Shown: piece by piece, positions 1-8,221 of the stretch
How positions within the stretch are numbered: position 1 is the stretch's first letter
How the letters are laid out: each line of letters starts with the position of its first letter
NCBI GenBank assembly: GCA_965246915.1
Contig: CBDFGB010000025.1
Coordinates: 62,001 to 126,000, forward strand
Reading direction: 5' to 3'
Length of the DNA stretch: 64,000 nucleotides
Source of the DNA: CAVRQM01 sp965246915
Lineage (GTDB): Bacteria; Pseudomonadota; Alphaproteobacteria; Acetobacterales; Acetobacteraceae
Notes under the pieces: generated by a model
The model's input: only the letters and a program-made list of their open reading frames with translations
Databases searched by the model: none
What the model was told of the DNA's origin: nothing
Made by a program: the position numbers and the translations under genes

Positions 1-750
1 GGCTATCGCGGCGCGGAACCCTGCGGGGCGCGGAAACTCGGCGCGCATTTCGAACTGCATATCGAGCAGGGACCGATCCTCGAAGCCGAGGAAAAGACGA
101 TCGGCATCGTGACCGGCGTGCAGGGCATGCGCTGGTTCGAGGTGACGATCACCGGCCGCGACAGCCATGCGGGCTCGACCCCTATGGCGATGCGGCAGGA
201 CGCGCTGCTGGCCGCGTCCCGCATGATCGGCGGCGTGCATGCCGCGGCCATGGCCCACGCCCCCGATGCGGTCGGCACGGTGGGATTGATCGAGGCGCGG
301 CCGAACAGCCGCAATGTCATTCCGGGCGAGGTTTTTCTGACCGTCGACCTGCGCCATCCGGACGACACGGTGCTCGCGCTCATGGAGGAACAGGTCCGTT
401 CCATCGTGGACGACGCCGCGTCGGAATCGCGCGTGCACGCGCGCATCGAGCGCGTTTGGGACTCGCCCGCGGTCAAATTCGATGCCGGCTGCGTCTCCGC
501 CGTCGCGCGCGCCGCCGCCTCATTGGGCTTTCCGGCGCGGGAAATCGTGTCGGGGGCGGGACATGACAGCGCCTATATCGCGCGTGTGGTGCCCACGACC
601 ATGATCTTTGTCCCCTGCGCCGGCGGCCTCAGCCACAACGAGGCCGAGAGCGCCGAAAAGGACGACGTGGCGGCCGGGGCCAGCGTGCTGCTGCGCGCGG
701 TGCTGGACACCGACCAGCGTTTCGCCGAGGAGCGGCGCGGGCGTGGATGA
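1..750 (+). CDS. Zn-dependent amidohydrolase, N-carbamoyl-L-amino-acid hydrolase type (5' partial)
   Basis: The reading frame is open from the first base, so the N-terminus lies outside the window. The visible part starts with the HFELHIEQGPILE signature of the M20/M28-like carbamoylase family (N-carbamoyl-L-amino-acid hydrolase, beta-ureidopropionase, allantoate amidohydrolase). It continues with a GRDSHAGSTPM dimerisation-domain motif and ends with SGAGHDSAYIA and CAGGLSHNEAE, which carry metal-ligand histidines and an acidic residue. These enzymes cleave a ureido C-N bond, releasing CO2 and ammonia. It is the first visible gene of a run with an ABC importer and an SDR gene, which suggests uptake and breakdown of a ureido or pyrimidine-like compound. 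The substrate cannot be read from sequence. Confidence 0.85.
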   Translation, partial: GYRGAEPCGARKLGAHFELHIEQGPILEAEEKTIGIVTGVQGMRWFEVTITGRDSHAGSTPMAMRQDALLAASRMIGGVHAAAMAHAPDAVGTVGLIEARPNSRNVIPGEVFLTVDLRHPDDTVLALMEEQVRSIVDDAASESRVHARIERVWDSPAVKFDAGCVSAVARAAASLGFPAREIVSGAGHDSAYIARVVPTTMIFVPCAGGLSHNEAESAEKDDVAAGASVLLRAVLDTDQRFAEERRGRG

Positions 751-1546
751 TCCGGGCGCGGTCCTCGCCGCGCCCCCGGTGGTCTCGGCGCGGGACGTCA
801 GTCTTGCGTTCGGTGTGGGCGAGCAGCGCACTCTGGCGCTGGATCAGATCGACCTCGACGTGCCGCGCGGCGGCTTCGTCTCGCTGATCGGACCGTCTGG
901 GTGCGGCAAGACGACGCTGTTGCGCGCCATCGCCGACCTGGAGCAGCCGACCTCCGGCGTCCTGAACGTCAACGGGATGTCGCCGCTCGAGGCCCGGCTG
1001 GCGCGCGCCTACGGGTATGTGTTCCAGGTGCCTGCGCTGTTTCCCTGGCGCACCGTCGAGCGCAACGTGCGGCTACCGCTGGAGGTGATCGGCCTCCCGC
1101 GCGCCGAGCGGGTGTTCCGGGCGCAGGAGCAACTCGCGCGCGTGGGACTTGCCGACTTCGCGAAAAAATTTCCCTGGCAGTTGTCGGGCGGGATGCAGCA
1201 ACGGGTGTCGATCGCCCGCGCGTTGTCGCTGCGCCCGGCCCTGCTGCTCATGGACGAGCCGTTCGGCGCGCTCGACGAGATCACCCGCGACGGATTGAAC
1301 CTGCATCTGCGTGCGTTGTGGCGAGTGACCGGCATGACGGTGGTGTTCGTGACGCACTCGATCCCCGAGGCGGTGTTCCTCTCGACCCGCATCGTCGTGA
1401 TGTCGCCGCGGCCGGGGCGGATCGTCGACGTGATCGACGTCGAACTGCCGGAGGAACGGCCCCTCGACATCCGCGAGACGGCGGAATTCCTGGCGGTGGC
1501 GCATCGGGTGCGCGAGGGGCTGAAGGCGGGGCGGAGTTATGGGTGA
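743..1546 (+). CDS. ABC transporter ATPase (SsuB/TauB/ThiZ-like)
   Basis: This is a cytoplasmic ATPase of a nitrate/sulfonate/pyrimidine-type importer. Walker A is GPSGCGKTT, the Q-loop lies in YVFQVPALFPW, the ABC signature is LSGGMQQR, Walker B is LLLMDEPFGALD, and the H-loop His is in VFVTHS. I place the start at GTG 743, giving 267 aa and an 8-base overlap with the hydrolase. Longer in-frame starts run inside the upstream gene and encode no homologous sequence. It should energise the two permeases that follow. Confidence 0.92.
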   Translation: MDDPGAVLAAPPVVSARDVSLAFGVGEQRTLALDQIDLDVPRGGFVSLIGPSGCGKTTLLRAIADLEQPTSGVLNVNGMSPLEARLARAYGYVFQVPALFPWRTVERNVRLPLEVIGLPRAERVFRAQEQLARVGLADFAKKFPWQLSGGMQQRVSIARALSLRPALLLMDEPFGALDEITRDGLNLHLRALWRVTGMTVVFVTHSIPEAVFLSTRIVVMSPRPGRIVDVIDVELPEERPLDIRETAEFLAVAHRVREGLKAGRSYG

Positions 1547-1574
1547 CGCAAGGAGACGGCGTCATCTCTTTCGC

Positions 1575-1603
1575 GTCATGGCCGGATCAAGTCCGGCCAT
1601 GAC
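1575..1603. repeat. REP-like palindrome at the permease start
   Basis: This is a perfect 12-base inverted repeat, 1575-1586 against 1592-1603, with a 5-base loop. The arm reads GTCATGGCCGGA. Palindromes of this kind are dispersed in intergenic DNA of several alphaproteobacteria; I can see only this copy here. It covers two of the possible permease start codons, ATG 1578 and ATG 1599. Confidence 0.75.
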
Positions 1604-2459
1604 GAAGTCAAACTTCCTTCCGATTCTCGCCATCTTGGCCGCCATTGCGTTCGCCTGGTACCCGCTCGCCGCCTGGATGAACTTTGACCGCGCGGAATCC
1701 CTCGCCGATGACGGCGCCACGCAAACCGACATCTTGTTCGCGACGATGGCCCTCGACCGTCCCATCCTGCCCGCGCCGCACCAGATCGCCGTCGAATTGT
1801 TCGACAGCACTCTTGGGCAGCCGATCGGCTCGCCGCGCAACCTGTTGTTCCACGCCGGCATCACCGCATCCGGGGCGGCGGCCGGTCTCACCCTCGCGCT
1901 GCTGGCCGGCGTCACGCTCGCCACGCTCATCGTGCACGTCAAAATACTCGATCGCGCGGTGATGCCGTGGATAGTGGCCAGCCAGACCATCCCGATTCTG
2001 GCCATCGCTCCCATGGTCATCGTGGTCCTCGGCAATGCCGGCATCACCGGTTGGGTGCCCAAGGCGCTGATCGTCGGCTACCTCAGCTTCCTGCCGATCA
2101 CGATCGGGATGGTCACCGGCCTGCGCTGCCCCGACCCGATGCAGCGCGACCTCATGCGCACCTACAACGCCACGCGCGCCCAGACCTTCCTGAAACTCCG
2201 CTGGCCGGCCTCGCTGCCGTTCCTGTTCCCGAGCCTCAAGATTGCCGCCGCGCTCGCGCTGACCGGCGCGATCGTCGCCGAATTGCCGACCGGGGCGCAG
2301 GCCGGCCTCGGCGTGCGGCTGCTGGCCGGATCGTACTACGGCCAGACGTTGCGGATCTGGGCCGCGCTGTTCATGGGCGCCGCTCTGGCGTTGGCGGCCA
2401 CCGGCGCGGTCGGCGCCGCCGAGGCCATGCTCCGTCGCGGCCGGGGCGGGCGGCTGTGA
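1599..2459 (+). CDS. ABC transporter permease 1 (SsuC/ThiX-like)
   Basis: This is a hydrophobic integral membrane protein with the BPD_transp_1 fold. The EAA loop region, which docks on the ATPase, lies around PDPMQRDLMRTYNATRAQ and KLRWPASLPFLFPSLK. The start is ambiguous. ATG 1599 gives a natural N-terminus with the first membrane helix at once. ATG 1539 and ATG 1578 would add residues encoded by the REP-like palindrome. An AAGGAG at 1550-1555 sits too far from 1578 or 1599, as though the repeat had pushed the start codon away. The gene ends in a GTGA overlap with the second permease. Confidence 0.88.
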   Translation: MTKSNFLPILAILAAIAFAWYPLAAWMNFDRAESLADDGATQTDILFATMALDRPILPAPHQIAVELFDSTLGQPIGSPRNLLFHAGITASGAAAGLTLALLAGVTLATLIVHVKILDRAVMPWIVASQTIPILAIAPMVIVVLGNAGITGWVPKALIVGYLSFLPITIGMVTGLRCPDPMQRDLMRTYNATRAQTFLKLRWPASLPFLFPSLKIAAALALTGAIVAELPTGAQAGLGVRLLAGSYYGQTLRIWAALFMGAALALAATGAVGAAEAMLRRGRGGRL

Positions 2460-3223
2460 TCCCCGTGTTGCCGCCGCTGCTGTTCGGCGTTCTGGTGCTG
2501 ACGGCGTGGCAGGCGGCGTGCGTCGCCTTCGCCATCCCCTACGTGCTGCTGCCGCCACCGTCGGCCATCCTTGCCGCGATTCCAACCCATGTGCCGACGC
2601 TCGCCGCCGACTTCGCGCAAACGGTCGTCCGCGCGGTCGTCCCGGGCTGGCTGATCGGCTGCGGCGCGGGTTTCCTCGCCGCGATTCTGCTCGACCGTTC
2701 GGACTTCCTGCGGCGCGGCGTGATGCCGCTGGGGGCTGCGGTCAGCGTCATGCCGATCGTCGGCATCGCGCCAATCATGGTCATGTGGTTCGGCTTCGAC
2801 TGGCAGTCGAAAGCCGCCGTCGTGGTCATCATGACCTTCTTCCCGATGCTCGTGAACGCCACCGCCGGCTTGTCCGCCGCCGGCGAATACGAGCGCGATT
2901 TCATGCGGGCCTGCGCGGCCGGATATTGGACGACCCTGCTGAAACTGCGCCTGCCGGCCGCGATGCCCTTCATATTCACCGCGCTGAAGCTCAACGCGAC
3001 GCTCGCCCTGATCGGCGCGATCGTCGCGGAATTCTTCGGCACGCCCATCGTCGGCATGGGGTTTCGCATCAGCACCGAGGTCGCGCGCATGAACCTCGCC
3101 ATCGTTTGGTCGGAAATCTTCATGGCCGCGCTGGTCGGCTCGCTCAGCGTGGCGGGGCTGGCGCTGGCCGAGCGCGCCGTCGCATTCTGGCACCCCTCGT
3201 TCCGCTCACAGGAGAACTCATGA
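2456..3223 (+). CDS. ABC transporter permease 2 (SsuC/ThiX-like)
   Basis: This is the second transmembrane subunit of the importer, 255 aa from GTG 2456, whose TGA-overlapping start implies translational coupling. It has several hydrophobic helices. Its EAA loop is around GEYERDFMRACAAGYW and KLRLPAAMPFIFTALK, closely parallel to the first permease. Two different permeases with a single ATPase gene suggest a heterodimeric channel with an ATPase homodimer. Confidence 0.9.
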   Translation: MIPVLPPLLFGVLVLTAWQAACVAFAIPYVLLPPPSAILAAIPTHVPTLAADFAQTVVRAVVPGWLIGCGAGFLAAILLDRSDFLRRGVMPLGAAVSVMPIVGIAPIMVMWFGFDWQSKAAVVVIMTFFPMLVNATAGLSAAGEYERDFMRACAAGYWTTLLKLRLPAAMPFIFTALKLNATLALIGAIVAEFFGTPIVGMGFRISTEVARMNLAIVWSEIFMAALVGSLSVAGLALAERAVAFWHPSFRSQENS

Positions 3224-4224
3224 GAAAGCTGCTGCTCGCCTCGGCCCTGGCCGGCCCGATTCTGGCTGGGTTGTCCCTACCCGCGCTGGCCGCCGACAAG
3301 CTGACCCTACAGCTGAAATGGGTGCCGCAGGCGCAGTTCGCCGGCTATTTCGTCGCCGCCGCGAAGGGGTTCTACGAAAAGGCGGGCCTGGACGTCACGA
3401 TTAAGAACGGCGGCCCCGACATCGCGCCGGAGCAGGTGATCGCCGGCGGCGGCGCTGACGTTATCGTCGACTGGATGCCGGCCGCCCTGGCGGCGCGCGA
3501 GAAGGGCGTGCCGCTCGTCAACATCGCCCAGATTTTCGACAAATCGGGCCTGGAGCTGACCTGCCGCAAGGATAGCGGCGTTGCCTCGCCGGCCGATTTC
3601 AAAGGCAAGACGCTCGGCGTCTGGTTCTACGGCAACGAATATCCGTTCCTCGCCTGGATGGCGAAGTTGAAACTGCCGACGACCGGGGGAAATGAGGGCG
3701 TCACGGTCCTGAAGCAGGCGTTCAACGTCGATCCGCTGCTGCAGAAGCAGGCGTCCTGCATCTCGACCATGACCTACAACGAATACTGGCAGCTGATCGA
3801 GGCTGGCATGAAGGCCGACCAGCTCCACGTCTTCAAGTATGAGGACCAGGGCGTGGCGACATTGGAGGACGGCTTGTACACCACGGACGCCAAACTGGCC
3901 GACCCGTCGATGGCAGAACGTCTCGCGCGGTTCGTGAAAGCCTCGGTGCAGGGCTGGAAGTATGCCATCGAGCATCAGGACGAGGCAGTGAAAATCGTGC
4001 TCGCCGCCGACACCGCCGGCGCGCAGACGGCGGCGCATCAGAAGCGGATGATCGGCGAGGTCGCGAAACTCATCGGCAAGCCGGCGAAGGGCGTCGGCTA
4101 TCTGGAGCCGGCCGCGTACGAGCGCACGGTCAGCGTGCTTCTGGAAGGCGGCAGTGACCCGGTCATCTCGAAAAAGCCCGAGGGTGCCTGGACCCACAGC
4201 GTGTTCGAGGCGGCGAGCAAGTGA
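3220..4224 (+). CDS. ABC transporter substrate-binding protein, NMT1/THI5-like
   Basis: This is a periplasmic solute receptor of 334 aa. The N-terminus is a Sec signal peptide: MRK, a hydrophobic core, and a cleavage site after LPALA. The mature protein opens with LTLQLKWVPQAQFAGYF, followed by AKGFYEKAGLDV, which is typical of the NMT1/THI5-like family that binds pyrimidines, thiamine precursors and related heterocycles. ATG 3220 overlaps the permease stop, with a GGAG ribosome site 5 bases upstream. With the ureido hydrolase in the operon, a pyrimidine or hydantoin ligand is a reasonable but unproven guess. Confidence 0.9.
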   Translation: MRKLLLASALAGPILAGLSLPALAADKLTLQLKWVPQAQFAGYFVAAAKGFYEKAGLDVTIKNGGPDIAPEQVIAGGGADVIVDWMPAALAAREKGVPLVNIAQIFDKSGLELTCRKDSGVASPADFKGKTLGVWFYGNEYPFLAWMAKLKLPTTGGNEGVTVLKQAFNVDPLLQKQASCISTMTYNEYWQLIEAGMKADQLHVFKYEDQGVATLEDGLYTTDAKLADPSMAERLARFVKASVQGWKYAIEHQDEAVKIVLAADTAGAQTAAHQKRMIGEVAKLIGKPAKGVGYLEPAAYERTVSVLLEGGSDPVISKKPEGAWTHSVFEAASK

Positions 4225-5012
4225 GTCTCGCCGGGAAAGTCGCGATCGTCACCGGCTCCACCCAGGGGCTCGGCGAGGCGATCGCGCGCCTGTTCGCCGA
4301 GCGTGGCGCGGCGGGCGTAGTGGTGTGCGGACGCCAGGCCGCGCGGGGCGAGGCGGTCGCCGCCTCGCTGCCGAACGCGCGCTTCGTCCAGGCGGACTTT
4401 TCTCGCGTCGCCGATTGCCGCCGGGTGGTGGCCGAGGCGGACGCTGCGTTCGGGCGTGTCGATGTGTTGGTGAATGCGGCGGCGATCACTGATCGCGGCA
4501 CCATCCTCGATACGTCCGAAGAACTGTTCGACACGATGTTCGCGATCAACGTGCGCGGCCCGTTCTTTCTGATGCAGGAGGCGGCGAAGCTGATGCGCCG
4601 CGGCGAGCAGGGCGGGGCCATCGTCAACATCGGCAGCATGTCCGCCCATGGCGGCCAGAGCTTTATCACCGCCTACTGCGCGAGCAAGGGAGCCTTGGCG
4701 ACGCTGACGAAGAACGTCGCGTTCTCGCTGATGCCGGATCGCATCCGCGTCAATCAGCTCAACATCGGCTGGATGGATTCTCCCGGCGAGGCATCCATCC
4801 AGTCTCGCTACCACGACGCGCCCCCCGACTGGCTGGCCAAGGCCGAGGCGAAGCAGCCATTCGGCCGGCTGATCAAGCCGGCCGAGGTGGCGCGGGCGGC
4901 GGCCTATTTGGCCAGCGACGAGAGCGGGCTGATGACGGGGTCGGTCATCGATTTCGACCAGCAGGTGGTGGGGGCGGGGGATGCGCCGAGCCATCCGTTA
5001 GGGAGGTTGTAG
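4221..5012 (+). CDS. SDR-family NAD(P)-dependent oxidoreductase
   Basis: This is a classical short-chain dehydrogenase of 263 aa. The nucleotide-binding motif is TGSTQGLGEA near residue 12, followed by NAAAITDRG (an NAAA variant of NNAG) and the catalytic set Ser in IVNIGSMSA with YCASK (Tyr-x-x-x-Lys). GTG 4221 overlaps the TGA of the binding-protein gene, so it is the last gene of the import operon. It probably oxidises or reduces the imported compound or its product. The substrate is unknown. Confidence 0.9.
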   Translation: MSLAGKVAIVTGSTQGLGEAIARLFAERGAAGVVVCGRQAARGEAVAASLPNARFVQADFSRVADCRRVVAEADAAFGRVDVLVNAAAITDRGTILDTSEELFDTMFAINVRGPFFLMQEAAKLMRRGEQGGAIVNIGSMSAHGGQSFITAYCASKGALATLTKNVAFSLMPDRIRVNQLNIGWMDSPGEASIQSRYHDAPPDWLAKAEAKQPFGRLIKPAEVARAAAYLASDESGLMTGSVIDFDQQVVGAGDAPSHPLGRL

Positions 5013-5068
5013 CCCACTTCGCAAGTATCAGCCGACGCTGCACGACTGTGTGCAACGGGGCTGAGAGA

Positions 5069-5401
5069 CTACGCTGTTGGTTGCGAGGCCAATTCTATGA
5101 GCTTTGCCTGACCAATTACTTCTTTTGCTATAGCGGAAACGTTAAAGCAGCTACTTACTATGAAGTAATCCTGACCATCAACAGACCTGATCGTGCCAAA
5201 CCCTTTGAAAGAGAGATAAGAGTAGAAATCATAAACGAATTTTAAAGATAAACCGGTCTTACTCGAGATGTAGCTAATCCGGAATCTCTTCATTCTATTT
5301 TGATAGCTTCCCTTAAATTCCCAAATGGATTGGGAACCTTCGCTGTCTAGATAGTCAAGCGCCAACTCACAAATTTTAATATCAATCGACGTAAAGCGCA
5401 T
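5069..5401 (-). CDS. Hypothetical protein, AT-rich orphan
   Basis: This encodes 110 aa with no family I recognise. It begins MRFTSIDIKICELALDYLD, is rich in Ile, Phe, Tyr and Ser, and its base and codon composition is far more AT-rich than the genes on either side. A GGAAG ribosome site precedes the ATG by a few bases. It lies 18 bases downstream of another AT-rich gene on the same strand, so the two probably form an operon. The composition suggests recent acquisition. A small winged-helix-like fold is conceivable but unsupported. Confidence 0.6.
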   Translation of the reverse strand: MRFTSIDIKICELALDYLDSEGSQSIWEFKGSYQNRMKRFRISYISSKTGLSLKFVYDFYSYLSFKGFGTIRSVDGQDYFIVSSCFNVSAIAKEVIGQAKLIELASQPTA

Positions 5402-5419
5402 TATACTTCCTTTCTAAAA

Positions 5420-5923
5420 TCAATGTTGAATTGGGAGTGTTTTAATCCATGCGGCAATGCGATCAGCCTCGACACTCTTTAAATCGAGCGGTAATGAAAT
5501 TGATATAGATAGATCAACTCTGAGTCTAAATGTATGAACGACACTCGATCCTGCTAAAGTTGCTCCGGTCGCGCTTGCGTCTGAGCCGTTCATCTTGTCG
5601 TCGGGAGCAGGGGTAATGGCTGACGGAGTCTGATCCCTGGCGGCGATGCTGATACTCGTCAAACTATAGTCCCAGGCAAAGCGAGTTTTATGCCCTCGTC
5701 GTCCCTCAATTATTCGGCCCAACCCAATTCTTTCAAATTCTTTAAATAGCCGCCAAATCTCGTCTTCAGTCACTTTTAGCAAGTTAGAAGCGTGTTCTTT
5801 ACTGGTCTCTGCATGGTTATCAAACTGCTCCGATACAGAATCTAAAAATACGCGCGCGCTGTGGTCCGCGACATAGAAATTCCTCATAGAGTCAATTTTT
5901 CGTTTATCCGTCAATTTGTTCAT
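5420..5923 (-). CDS. Hypothetical protein, possibly helix-turn-helix, AT-rich
   Basis: I start this gene at the ATG read from 5923 because AGGAG lies 7 bases before it; the frame is also open further upstream. The product is 167 aa. The first half, up to about residue 90, is charged and helical. Its stretch ASNLLKVTEDEIWRLFKEFE followed by RIIEGRRGHKTRF looks like the recognition and wing part of a winged-helix domain, which is my inference. The second half is polar, followed by a hydrophobic beta-like tail. It is AT-rich like the gene downstream and has no recognised family. Confidence 0.6.
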   Translation of the reverse strand: MNKLTDKRKIDSMRNFYVADHSARVFLDSVSEQFDNHAETSKEHASNLLKVTEDEIWRLFKEFERIGLGRIIEGRRGHKTRFAWDYSLTSISIAARDQTPSAITPAPDDKMNGSDASATGATLAGSSVVHTFRLRVDLSISISLPLDLKSVEADRIAAWIKTLPIQH

Positions 5924-5999
5924 CCCAACTCCTGTTTTCTGCGTCCCGATCAGCTTCGGTAGAAAAATCATATGCTCTATCGCGCCTAGAGTCAAGCCT

Positions 6000-6194
6000 T
6001 ATGTGTGCTCGTCTCCATAAGGCGTCGATTTAGCGAGATTTGGGAGTCTTAGTGCCATTGTCAATGGAGGTTGGACCCTCGTCGCCTCACTACAAGTGTC
6101 GCCGGAAGGTGTCGCCGGAAGGCTTCCGGTGAGCGAGCAAAGTGCAACCTGATCGCGGTTCTCCAGATCAAAGCCTGGACGTAGGGGAGATGCT
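6000..6194. other. Non-coding gap ahead of the parD remnant
   Basis: No convincing gene is present in this stretch. It contains a perfect 13-base tandem duplication and separates the AT-rich gene pair from the decayed toxin-antitoxin locus. Confidence 0.5.
6096..6121. repeat. 13-base perfect tandem duplication
   Basis: GTGTCGCCGGAAG occurs twice head to tail, at 6096-6108 and 6109-6121. It lies in non-coding DNA beside decayed genes and looks like a small slippage or repair scar. Confidence 0.7.
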
Positions 6195-6460
6195 ATGGAC
6201 ACGAACGTCAGTTTGACGCCTGAGCTAGAGGGGTTTGCGTCAGGTTACGTCTTGAGCGGTCGCTAAAACAACGTCAGCAAAGTTGTCCGCTTCGCGCTGC
6301 GGCTGTTGCAGGAGCGCGAGGAGTGGAGAGCATTATTCATCGCGTCGCTCGCGGAAGCCGAGCGAGGGGGCAAGCGCGACGGGTTTTTCACGACCTACGA
6401 GGTCATGGCTGAAGTCGAGGCGGTGATGGCCGCCGCTCAAGCACGGACGCCGCGACCAAG
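6195..6460 (+). pseudogene. parD: ParD-type antitoxin remnant with an in-frame stop
   Basis: Starting at ATG 6195, with a GGGGAG ribosome site, the frame reads MDTNVSLTPELEGFASGYV, which is the ribbon-helix-helix start of ParD antitoxins. After SGR comes TAA at 6264-6266, where the family normally has Tyr. The same frame then continues NNVSKVVRFALRLLQERE, the ParD helix, and a ParD-like C-terminal part to about 6460. A single nonsense change therefore breaks an otherwise recognisable antitoxin. The partner toxin next to it is also ruined. Residues 38 onward have an in-frame alternative start, but that would lack the DNA-binding strand. Confidence 0.75.
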
Positions 6461-6758
6461 GTGCGGTTCGCGCCGCGCGCCCGTCGCGAACTGCGCGCGG
6501 CGGTGTGAACGGTGACACACAGTCCCTCGCGCCGCCCGCGCCCTCAAGTCGTCCGTGGAGGGGGCCGCAGCGCTTCTCGCGAACCGGCCCGAACTTGGGC
6601 CAGCGGCTCGGTCTCGCCGCAGCGTATTACCGCTTTTGGCCGCTCGGAACCTTCTCCTAAGTCGTCGTCCATAATGCCGAGACGACGCCGATAACATCGT
6701 GCGTATCCTGCACACATCGCGCGACTTGCTACCTGAACTGCGCGCCCTCAGCGACTGA
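6461..6758 (+). pseudogene. parE: ParE/RelE-type toxin remnant, several frameshifts
   Basis: Fragments of one toxin lie in order but in different frames. VRFAPRARRELRAAV starts at 6461 and ends at TGA 6506. ALKSSVEGAAALLANRP follows at about 6541-6590, then LGLAAAYYRFWPLGTFS ending at TAA 6658, then VVVHNAET. Finally DNIVRILHTSRDLLPEL ends at TGA 6756. This is the typical ParE order: N-terminal strand, helix with ANRP, the YRF strand, and a C-terminal VRILH..RD. At least two frame changes and two stops show that the gene is dead. Confidence 0.7.
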
Positions 6759-6828
6759 CGACCCGCTCCGGCCGCCGCTCGAGCATGGCGGCCTGGCCAC
6801 CGCCGCGCCCGCACGATAGGCTCGCGAC

Positions 6829-7700
6829 ATGGACCTGCGACGTCCCCGCCTGACCCGCATCGATGCGTTCGACGACGGCGTCAACGCCTGGTCCATGGCC
6901 CGGATCGCCCCGCCGGACGCGCTCCACGGCGTCATCCAGGGCTACTGCGACTACAGCGAGCGGACCGGCGGTTTCACCACGCGGCGCGAACTCCCTCATT
7001 CCGACGGCGTCTTGATCGTCAACCTCGGCGAGACGCTGTTCGTCACCGGCGGCGACGGGCGTGAACTCCGGCTCGGCGCCGGCGAGGCGTTCGTCGCCGG
7101 CGCTCATCTGCGCCCCGCTCTGTCGCGCTCGTCGGGAGCGCAGTCCGGCATGCACGTCTTCCTATCCCTGGAAATTTGCGCCGCTTGCTCGGCGTGCCCA
7201 TCGCCGAACTGACCGATCGGGTACTCCCGCTCGACGCGATCCTGGGTCAGGAGGCCCGCCTTCTGTGCGAACCGCTCCTGCACGCGCGCGACCGGGACGC
7301 ACGGATCGCGCATCTCGACGCGGCACTCGCCCGTTGTTTCGATCGCGCAGCGCCGCTCGACGCGCGGCCGGCCCGGGCGCTTTGGCTGCTTCGCCACCGG
7401 CCGACCCTCGACATCGCCGAAATCGCCCGCGACATCGGCTGGAGCCGAAAGCATCTGGCGCAACAGACAAAGGACGCGGTGGGGGTCGGGCCGCGCAGCT
7501 TCCGGCGACTGCTGCGTTTCCAGCGTCTCACGGGCCGTCTTCGGGACGTATCCAGGCGGGATTGGGCGATGCTCGCATTGGACGCAGGCTATTGCGACCA
7601 GTCGCACATGATCCGCGAGTTTCGCGAGTTCGCGGACCTGACGCCCAGCGACTACATCGCGCGCTCCCTGCCCGAAGGCGGCGGCCTGATCGAGGCCTGA
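6829..7700 (+). pseudogene. AraC-family regulator, frameshifted
   Basis: The first 110 or so codons from ATG 6829 encode the N-terminal sensor half, ending GMHVFLS. About position 7160-7175 the reading moves to the +2 frame, which carries NLRRLLGVPIAELTDR and then the DNA-binding domain: LDIAEIARDIGWSRKHLAQQ and later GYCDQSHMIREFREF, the two AraC helix-turn-helix units. The first frame runs into a stop at 7210-7212. A one-base deletion explains the break. It could be a true mutation or a sequence error. It lies upstream of a VOC gene that it may once have controlled. Confidence 0.8.
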
Positions 7701-7768
7701 GGTGCGTTTCGTCCAATCCGCGACCGCGGCGATCGACTAAAGCGGCGGCCGAGAGAGGAGAAAGAAAC

Positions 7769-8212
7769 ATGCCCGTCAGACCCGCCATCATCCCCTGCCT
7801 GCGCTACGCGGATGCGCCCGCCGCGATGGACTTCCTGTGCCGGGCCTTCGGGTTCGAGCGCCACGCGATCTATCCGAACGCCGCCGATCCAACCCGGATC
7901 GATCACGCCCAGCTCGTGCGCGAGGGCCAGATGATCATGCTGGGCAGCGTCGCCGACAACGACCATGCCCGCGCCGCCCCGATGACGACGGTGGCCAAGG
8001 CCGGCGGCAACACCCAGGCGCCTTATGTGGTGCTCGACGATGTGGACGCCCATGCCGCCCGCGCCCGCGCCGAAGGTGCTGACATCTTCAAGCCGCCGAC
8101 CGATGAGGACTATGGCGGGCGCGTCTATTCCGCGCGCGATCCGGAGGGCAATGTCTGGAGTTTTGGTAGCTACGATCCGTGGGCGCCGCACGACGGATCG
8201 TCGACGCGGTGA
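7769..8212 (+). CDS. VOC-family (glyoxalase/bleomycin-resistance-like) protein
   Basis: This is a 147-aa vicinal-oxygen-chelate fold protein. It opens MPVRPAIIPCLRYADAPAAM and contains FLCRAFGFE, the later YVVLDDVDAHAARA and the closing DPEGNVWSFGSYDPW, as in the YaeR/PhnB-like group. AGGAG sits 9 bases before ATG 7769. Proteins of this kind bind a metal and act on, or sequester, small electrophiles. The exact role is not predictable. Confidence 0.88.
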   Translation: MPVRPAIIPCLRYADAPAAMDFLCRAFGFERHAIYPNAADPTRIDHAQLVREGQMIMLGSVADNDHARAAPMTTVAKAGGNTQAPYVVLDDVDAHAARARAEGADIFKPPTDEDYGGRVYSARDPEGNVWSFGSYDPWAPHDGSSTR

Positions 8213-8221
8213 TCGCGAGCT

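Noticed and set aside
5048..5245. Short plus-strand ORF opposite the AT-rich orphan
   Set aside because: The minus-strand gene has a better ribosome site and length and is coupled to its neighbour.
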